Shown piece by piece: positions 1 through 39,916 of a stretch of 64,000 bases of DNA. The DNA comes from Oncomelania hupensis. Taxonomy: Eukaryota > Mollusca > Gastropoda > Littorinimorpha > Pomatiopsidae. The translations under genes and the position numbers were made by a program. The notes below the pieces were generated by a model, which was not told the DNA's origin, ran no database searches, and saw only the letters and a list, made by a program, of their open reading frames with translations. The stretch covers positions 76,762,013 to 76,826,012 of the forward strand of contig CM072513.1 in the NCBI GenBank assembly GCA_036898135.1, read 5' to 3'. Position 1 is the stretch's first letter, and each line of letters opens with the position of its first letter.

Positions 1-345
1 CCATTGTGTTGTATCCCTGGGAAAGACACTTTACTCCTGTTTTCCTACTCCTTCGGATGAGAGTATAAACCGAGGTCTAGTCTGTGTGTCGCATACATTC
101 CATCATAACGGACTTTAAAGATCCTGACGCTCATGTCCTAGACGGGTGAGTGCCGGTGACAAGAAAACAACCAGCATGCACCTAGGTCTTTCTCCCCCAT
201 CTCTGGCTGCCCAGGATTGTGCTCAGTTGTCCGGGCGTCAGACCATGCGCCCAAAGGCTGCGGGTGGGGGTCTCGGGCGGCTTGAGTTAGATCCTGTATC
301 GGCCAGCGCCTTGAGCAGCTCTTGAGCTAGAAAGCGCTATTAAAG
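1..345 (+). repeat. SINE-like dispersed repeat R1, copy 1 (cut by window edge)
   Basis: Contains CTTCGGATGAGAGTATAAACC, GACTTTAAAGATCCTGACGC and a 3' end GAGCAGCTCTTGAGC then CGCTATTAAAGAACGATTA. Shares these blocks with 1610-1860, 27540-27600, 54440-54880 and 55195-55425. Confidence 0.7.
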
Positions 346-596
346 AACGATTAAATAATAAATAATAATAAATGAATTTATTTAATTAATTTTTTTTTTT
401 TAATTAAGATTGACTGAATCTAGTACCACTGATGGGAAAAAAAATAAGTACCCGGAGAAAACCTTCTGTGACCTTCGGATGAGAGTATAAACCCTTTTTT
501 CCCCGCATACTAACGCAGCACAAATCTAGACGAAATCCCCAGTAGATCTATATATCCTCTTTGAAGAACAGAGAAAGAGGGAGGGGGATAGATAGA

Positions 597-650
597 TAGA
601 GAGAGAGACAGAGACAGCGAGAGCGAGAGCAAGACAGAGAGAGAGAGTGA

Positions 651-708
<58 letters not shown>

Positions 709-711
709 GGG
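597..711. repeat. (GA)n microsatellite next to cadherin exon 13
   Basis: About 115 bp of near-pure GA with a few GACA/GAGC variants, separated from the proposed donor by ~25 bp. Confidence 0.9.
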
Positions 712-735
712 AAGAGGGAATTTCTCAAAGTTGAC

Positions 736-28136
<27,401 letters not shown>

Positions 28137-31100
28137 GGCCACTGCCGATGTTCGGACTCAATTGTGTGCAGACTCTGTTTTGATTTTCAGTCGCACAAAA
28201 ACAGGGTTTCACTCATTTCTTTTCAATAACGATCATTGGGATTCATTGCAGATAAGACTGAAGGACTAAATTTAGAAGCAGTGTTCATATGTAGCCAATA
28301 GATAGACCTATCCATACATGGACTACGTACGTTTTTCAACATGCAAATATATTATTGATTAATTAAATAATAAATGGTTAACGAAATAAGCAAATAATAA
28401 ACAAGCAAATAGGTATATAAATAGATAAATAATGCATAAATAAATATTCCAACAGCAAACAACACAAATAATAAAGAAATAAAGAAAGTGAAACAATTGA
28501 TATACAATGTTGTACCGTAAGCTGTCTCTTTTAACACTTTGATTTCTAGTTTGGTGTTAATTCTATTAATTTATCACCAATAACAAACACAATAAAGTTG
28601 GTTGGTTATGAAAACTAGACAAAATTATTGAATGTTCAAGAAGGAAAATTGTGTCTCAAAGAAACAGTAAAATATTATAAGTTTACTTTTAACTCAACAA
28701 CCCTTCACGGTTTTTTTCATTGCATCGCTACAGCGTATCGCTATGTGTGTGTGTGTGTGTGTGTGTGTTTGTGTGTGTGGCGCGGGCGTGCTAAGCGTCT
28801 TTGATTAGTTTTGTGATTTGATTTTCAAGCATTTTTGATAACACTATTTAACCATTGTTTGATAACATTGTTGCACACAAACATTTCCTTCGTTTGGTTT
28901 TTTGGCAATAAGATGTAGGCTATACCCTTGACGTGAACTCCCAAGTCCCCAAAACAAAATGAACATGCAGCTGTATGCACATATCGTCTACACAGATGAG
29001 CTGCAGGCCTGCTTGACCATGACTCACGCATGCACGTCTTTATTTACATTTATAGAGAAAGAACATATTTAACACTGAAGTGGTTATTAAATTCAAAATA
29101 CAAAAATTCATAAACACTTCGATATATAGACCTATCTGTTATCCGATTTGCGATTAGAAGCTTTCATATATCAAAATCATGTACAATCAGTACGCAAACA
29201 ATATACTCAACACAAACTTATAATTGAAGAAAACCTTAAATAACGAATGTATAGGCTAACTTTGAAGTGATCCTACGCTTCAAAACTCACAGACACGTCT
29301 CGGTCTGTTTAAAACTGCGTAGGCAAAAAAGACATTCGGGTCAAAATCTTGTCTAATCCGTGGCAACAGCAGCTTTGGGTGGGCTGTAACGGCCCAAAAA
29401 AAAAAAAAAAAAAAAAAGAAAAGGAAGTGTGAAATTGTATGCTTAAATGACATACTACTCCCTTACCAGATGGTCCAGACGGTTAAAACGGGTCAATAGC
29501 CAAATCCTTAAAATTCTTTTCAAATCGACTCTTTCAAAACATTGCGCTGCAAAAATCACCAGTTGTTGTTATCATGCGAATTTTTTTTAAGTTTTTTTAA
29601 AGAGAAAATTAAAACCTCCACCAACAACAACGAAAGTGAGTAGAAATGGGAAACTTCAGAACAAGACATTGTTAAAATTGTCAATGTTTCGATTATTTAA
29701 AATCCTCATCCAGACAAAAGTCGTCCAAGTGCAGTTTTTCCTAGTAAAAAGAAAAGGTGTGATTGGTAGGCAAACCCCCTATGGGCGTCACATTAGTAAG
29801 AGATTGTGTAGTGATCAGGTTAGTCTTCCAGTTTGATCCACGCAGGCATTGATCGGATGTACACTTTGAACTCAATTGTGTATAGGGAAAAGCGTTATTT
29901 AAAAACATCATACTCTCAATGCTATTATTACTACTACTACCAATATTAATAATAATCATCATCATAGTCATCATCATCTTCCTCCTACTTATCATCATCA
30001 TCATTATCGCCATCTTCTTCATTATTATAGCGTTTAGGAGTTCGCGCGTATGTGCATGTGCGCTCAGATCTTGATTATATTGTTACATTATGATGTTATT
30101 GTTATAAAGCTATTTTGTTATACTAATTATTATTATTATTGTTCAAGCCTCCAAGGGCCAGATGTAAAAAAGCACACCCAGTGCTTACTCTTTTACACTT
30201 GTTAATTAAAATTATTATCTGTTGTTATCATATCTGATAATAACTTTCTTGACAAAGCTGTCGTGGCAAATGATAGCGGTTTACAACCGTCTGTCGTGAC
30301 GCGACGGGCGCTTGTATCTGGACACGCGAGCGCCTATGCCTGTGACGCGCTCCATTTGGTTATATTATAGATAACCAAACTTTAAGGGAGACGCGTCACA
30401 GGCATACAAACGCCTGTGGTGTGGACGTTAAACTTCGCTGTTCATTCAGCAGACTAAATTGATATTCTCCCTTTTCAGAGGGGGAAATCTTCTTCTTCTG
30501 GTGTTGAACGTTGAGGCTAATTCTGTCTTTGCTTTTTAGTTGCAAATAATGGTGATCAGGTGGATGAGGTGGGATGTATTAATTTTTTAGGCATAAAAGA
30601 AAAACGTCACCCTCGGAAACAAAACCAGATTGTATTTGGTAAAAATTGGAAAAAACAAACAGGGAGACAGATTGAGTGAGCTGGAGTTACGTAATTAGAA
30701 TACAATCCCGTGGGTGGAGTTTGAAGGAAATAGAAAGTGAGAGAGATATTCAGATTTAGATATTTGTTAAAATTTAAAAAATTGTTTTATATTTTTAGTG
30801 AGAGAGAGAGAGAGAGACAGAGAGAGAGAGAGAGACAGAGAGAGAGACAGAGAGCAGGCAAACATACTTGCAAACTTGCAAATGCACAAAATAGTTTCAT
30901 TTCAAATGGTAACAAAATACAGAACCAACGGTATTGCTATTTTTCTTCTCAAATTTACTTGCAACACATCTGACACTCAAATTAGCATTCAGTACTAAAT
31001 ATACTTCAACTACAAACTGATAACATCGTTCTATGACTGAACTTCATTCTTTTACACATAACGTATTAATGAATTAAATCTTTGCACATCAATGGTGAAT

Positions 31101-31230
31101 TAACCCTACACATTGAAAATACCATTTTTTAAAATGAAAAATACAATCAAATCAGTCACATAAATTGAACAACCAATTAAACACAACCTGCTGAAATTTC
31201 ATCGATATATTTGACAGGATTCATTTGAAC
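28137..31230. other. Gene-free stretch upstream of the TSP1-cadherin gene
   Basis: AT-rich, with (GT)n at 28745-28768, an A run at 29397, GA at 30798-30855 and the hairpin at 30300. The promoter of the minus-strand gene should lie at the left end, but I see no clear TATA box or initiator. Confidence 0.5.
30300..30415. repeat. Inverted-repeat element related to 25949-26075
   Basis: GCCTATGCCTGTGACGCG and CGCGTCACAGGCATACAAAC oppose each other around a TTGGTTAT / ATAACCAA centre. Confidence 0.5.
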
Positions 31231-31569
31231 TATCCTATCCTATCCTGTTCCGTAACCTGGAGGTCATAGGGACACCACAGATGATCGTTTAACCAGCATA
31301 CTCCATCTTTCTCTGTCCTCAGCAGCCCTGATGGCTTCGCTCAGTGTCAAACCAGTCCATTCTCGAATGTTGTCATCCCACCTCTTTTTCGGTCTCCCTC
31401 TTCTTCTACCTCCTTGCACTGTGCCTTGCAGAATGGTCTTTGCAAGGCCTGATGATCTGGTGACGTGACCATACCATCAGAGTTTCCGTTTCTTCACCAC
31501 TGTGAGCAGGTCATCGTGTTGTCCAATGGCTTGTGTGATGGTCTGTCGGACTTCGTCGTTGGGGATGTG
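31231..31569 (-). mobile_element. RTE-like LINE copy C, 3' end only
   Basis: Reverse complement of the last ~330 bp of copy A, beginning with the (TATCC)n tail on the plus strand. A typical 5'-truncated insertion. Confidence 0.8.
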
Positions 31570-32038
31570 AGGATGTTTCTTCTATGTATTCCTCATAAAT
31601 GCAATCAATACAGACGCAGCTCATTTTATACTAAATGCTTTTTTAAGAGTAACACTCACAGACACGCACAAACCTGTGCTCACTCAAACATGTGCTCACA
31701 CACATACCCCGCGCGCACTGTTCAGCTAATCATTCATGACATACAATTTTGATTCCCTCTCAGCACATTCACTATTGAATTTTTTTACCACTGTCTTAAA
31801 TTGTTCGTTTAGCTACATGCACACGCACGCAAACACTAGCAAAGATCAGAACATACTAATTAAATATATCAACCTTCTAGAGTAAAAAAAGAAAAATAAT
31901 ACAACACTTGTGCCACGAAACATACACAACCACACAGAATTTAACACAGCATTATATGTCACACTACAGCATATATATTAAAATCAGACATTACACTCGT
32001 ACCATGACATCCAATGAACACATTATGAACATTACATA

Positions 32039-33144
32039 CCCAGCTAACCACAATTTCGAGGCCCGATGGGGCCCGCATTGGGCAACCCGATGGGGCCCGG
32101 ATCGGGCTACCGATCGGGGCCCAAAAGGGCAAATGGAAATTGGAACCGACTCGGGCCCGATTCGGGCAAAGATCAGGCGATCGTCGGGCTACCCGAAACT
32201 TACCCGATCGTAACCCAACCTTTGCCGAACGGTAACCCGATTCCGGCAAAGATCGGGCATACGTCAGGGTACCCAACACCAACCCTATTGTAACCCAACT
32301 TAAACCAGAAACAACCCCGATAATGCCCCATCCCTGGCCAATGCTGATTTACCCTAAAATCATATCCCACATATTGTTTATGATATGTGATTGCATGAAG
32401 AAAGAATTGAGATGTCTGGTGTTAATAGGGACTGTCGGCACAGGCGTATTTGTTTTCGGAAGTACTTGGTGTGTCCCCACTTAAGTATTTACACACCATT
32501 TCGATAACGATATAGCCTATATTAACGTGATCTTCATCGCTATCGAATCCGTGTGTAAATACATAAACGAAAGGCAAAGCCCCCAAAAACAACCACAGCG
32601 GAATAGGTTTTCACAGGCAAACACAATATCCGAGCACATTCAACTGTAGAAGAAAACTGTAGAAAAGTGGCGCCTAAGTACAACCGGAAAAGACCACCAG
32701 TAATGGGCACGGAAATTTACCCTTGCCTTATAATGTATAAATAAATACAATAGTTAAAAGAAACACTTTAACAATATTTTACATATTGTATGATAAAAAT
32801 TAAGAATTATAAGCACAATTAAATAATGATATCTTGCTGAATTGATTTTGTATAAATATTTTTCACATACGTACGCCGCAGCATATGTGAAGCAGACGAA
32901 ACATTCCAGACAGTTTAGCCAATTAGAAGCGAGGGTAGGCCTATGTTAGCGTGTGTGCAGCGTGGCTTTGTGGTGGGGCAGAATCGGGCGGCACACGGGA
33001 AGGCGAATCGGTACGCATCTACATTTCTCGACTCCGCTACGCATCGGGTTTTTGTAGGGCTATGCGGGTCCCTACTAAAACCCGACAAAAGTCGGGATGC
33101 CCTATGCGGCCCCAGTGGGGCCCCGATCGGGCTGGTTTGCTGGG
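32039..33144. mobile_element. 1.1-kb TIR element (MITE) with GC-rich internal repeats, TA-flanked
   Basis: The ends CCCAGCTAACC and (reverse-complemented) CCCAGCAAACC sit inside a TA duplication (32037-32038, 33145-33146). Both subterminal regions hold degenerate arrays of CCCGATGGGGCCCG-type units; the middle is AT-rich. No transposase. Confidence 0.6.
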
Positions 33145-33233
33145 TAGGAGTTGTTAAAGCACTGGTCCATTTACCAAATGTGAGTAAACAGTTATGCAGA
33201 CAACTAACACAAGTTACAATTAGCAGCCCACTT

Positions 33234-33243
33234 ATCCTTTTTA
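33234..33243 (-). terminator. Likely TIMM9 polyadenylation signal
   Basis: The plus strand reads CTTTTTATTTGG, i.e. AATAAA on the minus strand, about 220 bp downstream of the TIMM9 stop. It is the nearest canonical hexamer I saw. Confidence 0.4.
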
Positions 33244-33460
33244 TTTGGATAAAATGTTCCTTTACTGTCAAGTTTTACAGAAGTGTGTGCTGCATTTATA
33301 ACTGCAGAACAACATTTCTTTTCTTTTGTGTGAATCTTACAAGTCTGGAGCGCAAGTAAAACAAACAAACAAAATAAACTGCCTTTAAAGCACTCCTATA
33401 ACGCAACATACAAATTATCATACATACACAAACAGTTCAAATTATCATGCCCAGTTATCA

Positions 33461-33592
33461 CTATTTCTTCAAAGCGTCTGCTGCCATGGCTTGAGCCATC
33501 TGGCCCTGAGGAAATTGAATTTCTTGGAAGCGGAGAGAAATCCTGTTGGTGGCTTTCATAAACTTCTCTAGGCAGGTCAGGGCGCACGTATT
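33461..33592 (-). CDS. TIMM9: TIMM9 coding exon 3 (second CX3C, stop)
   Basis: Forty-three codons plus TAG after TTACAG/AATACG: NTCALTCLEKFMKATNRIS through AADALKK. Confidence 0.9.
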   Translation of the reverse strand, partial: NTCALTCLEKFMKATNRISLRFQEIQFPQGQMAQAMAADALKK

Positions 33593-35482
33593 CTGTAACA
33601 TAAAAAAAAGCCAAGAATGATAGCTTGGCTACATTCCAAAGGACAATCACAGCTGACTATGCATCTCTATGATTTTTACTCTGTAGCCACTAAAGTAAAA
33701 CAAAAACACACAATTAACGTAACTAAAACCCCAACAAAAACTATGTATTTGTACAAACAACAATGTGTAAAAAATAAAATCAAAATTTCGACTGCGTTAC
33801 ACCCATTCTGTACATTTTAGATCCCATATCATTGTCATTGCACTCCGCAATGCATGAAAAAAATATTATATTTTAGGTGGATATCTGAATGACGACCTCT
33901 TCAACTTGTCACTATACACTCAAAATCGCCCAAAGGGATGCATTACACACACATCTACAGGCTACAAATACGTGCAAATTACTATCAGCAATTCCAATAA
34001 ATAATGATTAATCAAATTAATCTACATTATTTTGCTTACTTCTGAATCTAGAACCTTCCTAGTGGTGAAGTCGTGGACACAACTGTTGAAACAGCTCTCC
34101 GACACCCTGTTGTACTGAGATAGGAACTCATAAAACTGAAACAATAAATGTAAAATGATATTAATATGCCTATGGACATAAAACAAAAATGAATAACCGT
34201 GTAAAAAATGAAAAGTTGTACCCAAAACTTTACATGGTTGCAGCATTCGTTGGGGTTTTTCGAAATATATATCAAGTCAAAAATGTTGATAGACCTGAGC
34301 TCGACCTCCTTAAAATTAATCTGATTCCTATATCAAATTGTGAAGAAAAAAACCAGTCTAATGCATGCTAAGAAATTACTATTTGCTTATATGTTAATAC
34401 ATTTTTTTTGCATTTGATATTTGAGAAATTGGAATGTAAACGTTGTGCATTCCAAGAGAACGTATAAATGTATGAAGCCGAGTCCAATGAACCCGCTTTA
34501 GTGCCTAGGAACTTTACCAGAAACAGGGTTATATTGAAGAGCAACCGCTTGCAACAATGAACAAGGGAGACAAAATACTCATTCTCGCCAGCAGTCGCTC
34601 TTCAATATAAGGTATAACCCCGTTAAAAAATAACCCAGAATGCACCCCTAAAAAAAAAGGTAGGTCAAGGTAGTCCCATAGCCTTGTGGCCGTAGGGAAG
34701 CGTGATGTTGGAGATCACACTTATTTTGGGCCAGTGTACTGAGGGCGATGCCCATCTCTCTCCCTCGCTGCCTTACCTTCCCCACCCTTAAGAGAGTAGG
34801 TACTCAATCACAGCTGAGTCAACTGGGGGTGTTGTTATTTGTCGGTCACCCAAAACGTGAAGCGACAAATAACAACGCCCCCAATTGACTCAACTGTGAC
34901 TGAGTACCTACTCTAGAATGCACCCCTAGATTTTATAAATAGTTTTGGCTATGAATTCTCTTTATAAAAAAAAAGTTCCTCCCCATTTCTGTTGCCTGCC
35001 AGCCAATTTGTGGACATTTGCTTCGCATGAAGATGCTTGCTTTCCCTCTGGACTTCACTCAAGCATCTTTGTATGCTATTGGAAATCACTGATCCGAAAC
35101 TTGATTTTCAGCAAGCCCAACTGATACATTGATGAGCTGAGAACACTGAGGAATGGCCATCTGTATTTATTCTATGGCACAATTCCACAAACTTAAACCA
35201 CTGGCAGCAGAGAAAGGGAGATAAATCTTCCCTATTTTCACACAGTTATCCCTGGAGGAAAGCTTCCAATAAGGGTTCTGTCCAGGATGCTATCATTTAA
35301 CTCTCGTCCCACTTTCATAGGCGAGACTACCATGTGTCTTCCTTTACCAGAAATGTTTTAAAAGTATAGTAGATATATATATCAATTAGAAGAAAAAAAA
35401 AATCATAGTGAACTCCTCTTACCTGTTTAGCAGTTGAAGAAGCATCCACTTGAAGGTTTGGAGGAAGATTTGCCTCAGCCAT
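33461..35482 (-). CDS. TIMM9: Mitochondrial import chaperone subunit Tim9
   Basis: Three coding exons (60, 96 and 135 nt including stop, all joined in phase 0) give 95 residues. Tim9 forms a hexamer with Tim10 in the mitochondrial intermembrane space and chaperones hydrophobic precursors to the TIM22 and SAM machineries. The diagnostic twin CX3C motifs are intact: C35-FNS-C39 and C55-ALT-C59, with 16-residue spacing as in animal Tim9. HDFTTRKV and NRISLRFQE match Tim9 rather than Tim10 or Tim10b. An acceptor 17 bp upstream of the ATG implies a 5' UTR intron, so transcription probably starts much further right, near TALPID3. A minus-strand AATAAA lies near 33238. Confidence 0.9.
34040..34135 (-). 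CDS. TIMM9: TIMM9 coding exon 2 (first CX3C)
   Basis: Thirty-two codons between TTTCAG/TTTTAT and GAA/GTAAGC, encoding FYEFLSQYNRVSESCFNSC and HDFTTRKVLDSE. Confidence 0.9.
34522..34624. repeat. Small inverted repeat
   Basis: AACAGGGTTATATTGAAGAGC on the left, GCTCTTCAATATAA then ACCCCGTT on the right, with a 6-base insertion in one arm. Confidence 0.5.
34651..34914. mobile_element. SINE-like insertion ending in a 52-bp-arm hairpin
   Basis: The flanks are perfect AGAATGCACCCCTA copies (34637-34650, 34915-34928). Arms 34793-34844 and 34863-34914 pair with four transition mismatches around an 18-nt loop, and the right arm ends exactly at the duplication. Confidence 0.75.
35423..35482 (-). CDS. 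TIMM9: TIMM9 coding exon 1
   Basis: Twenty codons, MAEANLPP to STAKQ, ending CAG/GTAAGA. The exon probably begins at 35499 after a TTTTCAACAG acceptor, giving a short 5' UTR piece. Confidence 0.85.
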
Positions 35483-35709
35483 CACGTTCTTTTTTATTTC
35501 TGTTGAAAATAAAATCAACATGGTTTAAGAGTTACCATACAGCACTAATACTAATACTAATATAGCAACTCACTTAAAAAAAACTTTTTGTAACACTTAA
35601 TTAAGTAATCTCATTGTGTGTAAATCATGGCTAAATAGTAAAAGTCGGCCAACAAGATAATTTGTCAACCGCCAGCATCTATCAGTGATGAAGAAGAGAT
35701 GTTCACTCT

Positions 35710-36786
35710 AAATAGTCTAAATTCTGGACTTCTCCAAAGCGTTTGACCGGGTCCCTCACCAGCGGCTTCTCCTCAAACTCGACCACTATGGCATACGAGG
35801 CCAGACCTTCACCTGGATCCAGGACTTCCTAAACAACCGGGAGCAGCGGGTGGTTGTTGATGGCGATAGATCAGAAGCAGGACCTGTCCTATCCGGCGTC
35901 CCTCAGGGAACTGTGCTTGGCCCCCTGCTTTTTCTTCTGTTCATCAACGATCTCCCTAGTAACCTTAAGTGCAAGACCAGGCTCTTTGCTGATGACTGCA
36001 TAGTCTACAAAGAAATCAACAAGCAGGAAGACTGTATTACTCTACAGGACGACCTCATCGAGCTAGCCAAGTGGGAGAAGACTTGGGGCATGGAATTCCA
36101 CTCGGAGAAGTGTTCCATACTCACCGTCACCAGATCTAAATCACCCAAGACCCACAGATCTGAAAGGGCATCTCTTGGAGTGGACATCATCTTCCAAATA
36201 TCTGGGCGTTACCATCTCCTCAGACCTCAGCTGGAAACATCACGTCGACCAAACAGCAAAGAAGGCTAGCAGTGTCCTTGGCTTCCTCCGCAGGAATGTA
36301 AGGGCACGCAACCAGCAAACAAAGACCAACGCCTACAACACACTTGTGCGTCCCCACCTAGAGTACTGCTGCTCCGTATGGAACCCCCACCAAGAAGACC
36401 AGGTACATAAGATCGAGATGGTCCAACGGCGTGCAGCACGGTATGCCACCAACCGCTACCGCAACACAAGCAGCTTAACATCCATGCTTGAAGACCTTGG
36501 GTGGGAGACCTTGGAGTCCAGACGACAGAAGATTCAGCTGACTATGCTCTACAAAGTGGTCAACAACCTTGTCGACATCCCAGCTTCACCCTACCTGACC
36601 CCCATGCCCTTTAGAACCCGTTCCAATCACAAATTTAAATTCCGTCAGCTGACAACCAAAACCAACTCCTTTAAATTCAGCTTTTTCCCCAGAACAATTC
36701 CAGTGTGGAACTCTTTACCGGCAGCAGTAGCCGAGGCCCCCAGCTTGGCATCTTTCAAGCAGGGGCTAAAGTCCCTCCCATTCTAG
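35710..36786 (+). mobile_element. CR1/L2-like LINE, RT and C-terminus, one frameshift
   Basis: SKAFDRVPHQRLLLKLDHYG, SGVPQGTVLGPLLFLLFIND and RLFADDCIVY (FADD), then after a shift near 36170 YLGVTISSDLSWKHHV, RPHLEYCCSVWNPH and TIPVWNSLP, ending at a stop. 5'-truncated with an A-rich tail near 36920. Confidence 0.85.
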
Positions 36787-37185
36787 CTTATTTTTACATC
36801 CTTCAGAAAGTAGTGGTGATGAAGGCTGAGGCTGTGCTGGTTGGGGCCTAGCTCCGGGGACCGCTACGGTAGCCAGATTGGCTTAGCTAGAATCATGAAA
36901 CCTGTAACTTGTGTAAGGATTTAAAAAAAAAAAAAATTTAATATGTGATTAATTTTAACTTCCTTACCCCCCTCTATAGTTTGAGTTGCTTCCTTCTTTT
37001 TACAGTTTTTTCTTGCTTCCTACGCGCAACACTGTAGAAATATTAGTTTTGATAACACAGTGTATACTTTCAGATTCAGATAAAATTGTGGATTTATTCC
37101 TTCATCCAGGCAGAGTATTCAATGTCTCCTGAAAAGAAGCACTCGATACACATTGGTCGAAGGCTACTAGAAGCATGCTGTAATA

Positions 37186-37620
37186 GTCGCCTCAACAGGC
37201 CATAAAGCATGCTCTCATGCTTCAGAGCACTGCTTCCTATACGTTTCAAGCCCTAGGAGCATTGACCAATGAACTCATGAAAATAGAAAATGTAAGTTTT
37301 GTCTCCTCTAGGGGACGAATTAGGTCAAACTGTATTTGTTTCTAGGTCAACTGTCTTTTACGAACCGTTTGAGAATGTTTTTGAACCGTTTGTTGACGCC
37401 GGATAGTGTCCTCACTTGGTTTCATACAATTTAGGAATCCAACAAGGCAAATGGGTTTTTGAGACGGAGAGAGCGGAATGTTGTAGAGCCACATTCTGTA
37501 TATATTTACAGTGAAATTGCGCTTTTTCCCTTTTTCCGTCACTATAAGTATAGAGCTTGAAGCGTATAGGAAGCAGTGCTCTGAAGCATGAGAGCATGCT
37601 TTATCGCCTGTTGAGGCGAC
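37186..37620. mobile_element. Foldback/MITE with ~65-bp terminal inverted repeats, TA-flanked
   Basis: GTCGCCTCAACAGGC at 37186 has its reverse complement at the right end. The arms agree over 65 bp with two mismatches and TA lies on both sides. This suggests a Tc1/mariner-derived MITE. Confidence 0.75.
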
Positions 37621-37623
37621 TAC

Positions 37624-38062
37624 TAAGTTTTAAATAATATTGATGAATTAGATACTAACAAATTTTGTGAACTAAACAAATTTGATATAACAAGAAACTC
37701 TGTTAACAAATTATTTATTAAGCATAGCCGTACTAATCTTCGAAAACATACTTTTAGTAATAGAGTTGCACCTCTATGGAACAAACTTCCACAAAATATT
37801 AAACAGGCAAAAACTTTAAACAGTTTCAAAAATCTTATTGATGAACAAGAAATTTTAAAATTTATAAAATATGATTTTGATAGTTGATAGGTAGGTAGGT
37901 AAAATAGATTAACGTCCCCGGACACATAAGCGTATAGGGGATAGTTGAGCGTCTTGATAGTTGAGCGTCTTGAGCCGGCTTATATCAGACCTGAAATATA
38001 GTGCTAAAGATGGGACATTAAATAAGCCGTGAGGCTTAATGATCACTATGATCTAGTCCCTA

Positions 38063-38106
<44 letters not shown>

Positions 38107-38108
38107 AA
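37624..38108 (+). mobile_element. LINE 3' end (C-terminus, UTR and (CTA)n tail)
   Basis: One frame reads LRKHTFSNRVAPLWNKLP and NSFKNLIDEQEILKFIKYDF before a stop, then a UTR and a (CTA)n tail. Its last part is duplicated at 38271-38480. Confidence 0.7.
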
Positions 38109-38148
38109 GCATGCTTCTGGCAGCCTTCGACCAATGTGTACCGGGTGC

Positions 38149-38179
<31 letters not shown>

Positions 38180-38443
38180 AGAAGAACCGGATTACAAAGA
38201 TATTGCATTTTCACCCCTACCTACACTACAACCTTGGCACTACAATTACTATTTACTGGCCGAAATTGTACTTTAAACAGTTTCAAAAATCTTATTGATG
38301 AACAAGAAATTTTAAAATTTATAAAATATGATTTTGATAGTTGAGCGTCTTGAGCCGGCTTATATCAGACCTGAAATATATGTGCTAAAGATGGGACATT
38401 AAATAAGCAGTGAGGCTTAATGATCACTATGATCTAGTCCCTA

Positions 38444-38478
<35 letters not shown>

Positions 38479-38570
38479 AAGCATGCTTCTGGCAACCTTC
38501 GACCAATGTGTACCGGGTGCAAGAAGAAGAAGAAGAAGAGGAAGAAGAAGAAGAACCGGATTACAAATAT
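37814..38570 (+). repeat. 457-bp tandem duplication of a LINE end and flank
   Basis: CTTTAAACAGTTTCAAAAAT begins at 37814 and 38271. The following UTR, CTA tail, GCATGCTTCTGGCA and (GAA)n blocks recur in order. The second copy is split by the LINE at 38570 and resumes at 39917. Confidence 0.75.
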
Positions 38571-39916
38571 ATTGTATCCTGATCCTGACCATCGAGGACC
38601 TGGCTGCTGAGATAGACAAGGGAGGGCAGACTGACACCATACTCCTGGACTTTTCCAAGGCATTCGATAAAGTGCCCCACCAGCGCCTACTACTGAAACT
38701 TGATTTCTACGGAATCAGAGGGAATACTAAGGCTTGGATCCAGAGCTTCCTAAACGACAGAACACAACAGGTTGTGGTAGAAGGAGAAAAGTCCCGAGTC
38801 GGATCAGTCGTCTCCGGAGTCCCACAAGGCTCCGTGCTTGGACCTACCCTCTTCCTGATTTTCATCAATGACCTCGGTCAGGGACTCAAATCAAAGGTCA
38901 GACTCTTCGCAGACGACACTATCATCTACTCCTGCATAAAGTCTCCAGCTGACGTTACTGCGCTGCAGCAGGACCTGGACAAACTAGAAGAATGGGAGCT
39001 CAGGTGGCAGATGACCTTCAATGTCCAGAAGTGCCATCTACTCTCTGTCACCAGAAAGAGAAACAGGATCTCCTCAAGCTATAAACTGCATAGCCAGACC
39101 CTCAACACTGTCTTGGAGGCAAAATACCTTGGAGTAAACCTGTCTGGAGACCTAAACTGGGGAAAACACGTCCAGGCAACAGCAGCGAAAGCTAACAAGA
39201 CCAGTGCTTTTGCCCACAGGAACCTCAAAGGATGCTCGGCAGGAGTCCAGTCTCAGTGCTTCAAGAGCCTCGCCCGTCCTCTACTGGAGTACGCTGCAGT
39301 CGTGTGGGATCCCCATCAACAACACCTAGTCTCCACACTGGAGATGGTCCAACGACGAGCAGCCCGTCGTATCCTACATGACTTCAGCAGGACCAGCAGT
39401 GCAACATCCATGTTGGAAAAGCTGAACCTGGAACCCCTGCAACAGCGGAGACAGGTCGACAAGGTGACCATGATGTACCGTATCATGCACGGTCTTGTCG
39501 ACGTTTCCCAGCTGGGACTTGTGCGTGGAGCCCACAGGAGCACTAGGGGTCACAACATGAAACTCCTTGTCCCCCACACTAGAACAGATGTGTACAAGCA
39601 CTCCTTCTTCCCATCAGCTACAAGGCTATGGAACTCTCTGAGCGCTGAATCAGCATCAGCCCCGTCTGTCGCATCTTTCAGAGCATCGCTGACAGACTGG
39701 AGCATAAACATCTTGTAATGAACACCTCCTACGACTACGTGTACATATGTCTTAACACAATTTTAACCCAGTCAGACTACCTCACTGCCTCATCCTCAAA
39801 TAGTACATTTGCCTGATTTTAAATCTGTGAACACCCTTCGCTGTGCACACCAAAGTTGTGGAGTCATTTCCTCGAAAATGGGGTATCCACAGTACTATGA
39901 AGAAGAAGAAGAAGAA
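38570..39916 (+). mobile_element. CR1/L2-like LINE with an intact RT-to-stop frame, (GAA)n tail
   Basis: An open frame to 39718 has SKAFDKVPHQRLLLKLDFYG, SGVPQGSVLGPTLFLIFIND, RLFADDTIIY (FADD), RPLLEYAAVVWDPH and TRLWNSL. 5'-truncated, it sits in the second copy of the tandem duplication, so it arrived after the duplication. Confidence 0.85.

Noticed and set aside
31908..32293. Open frames on both strands over the GC-rich MITE
   Set aside because: They translate the GC-rich repeat units; the TIRs and TA flanks explain the region.
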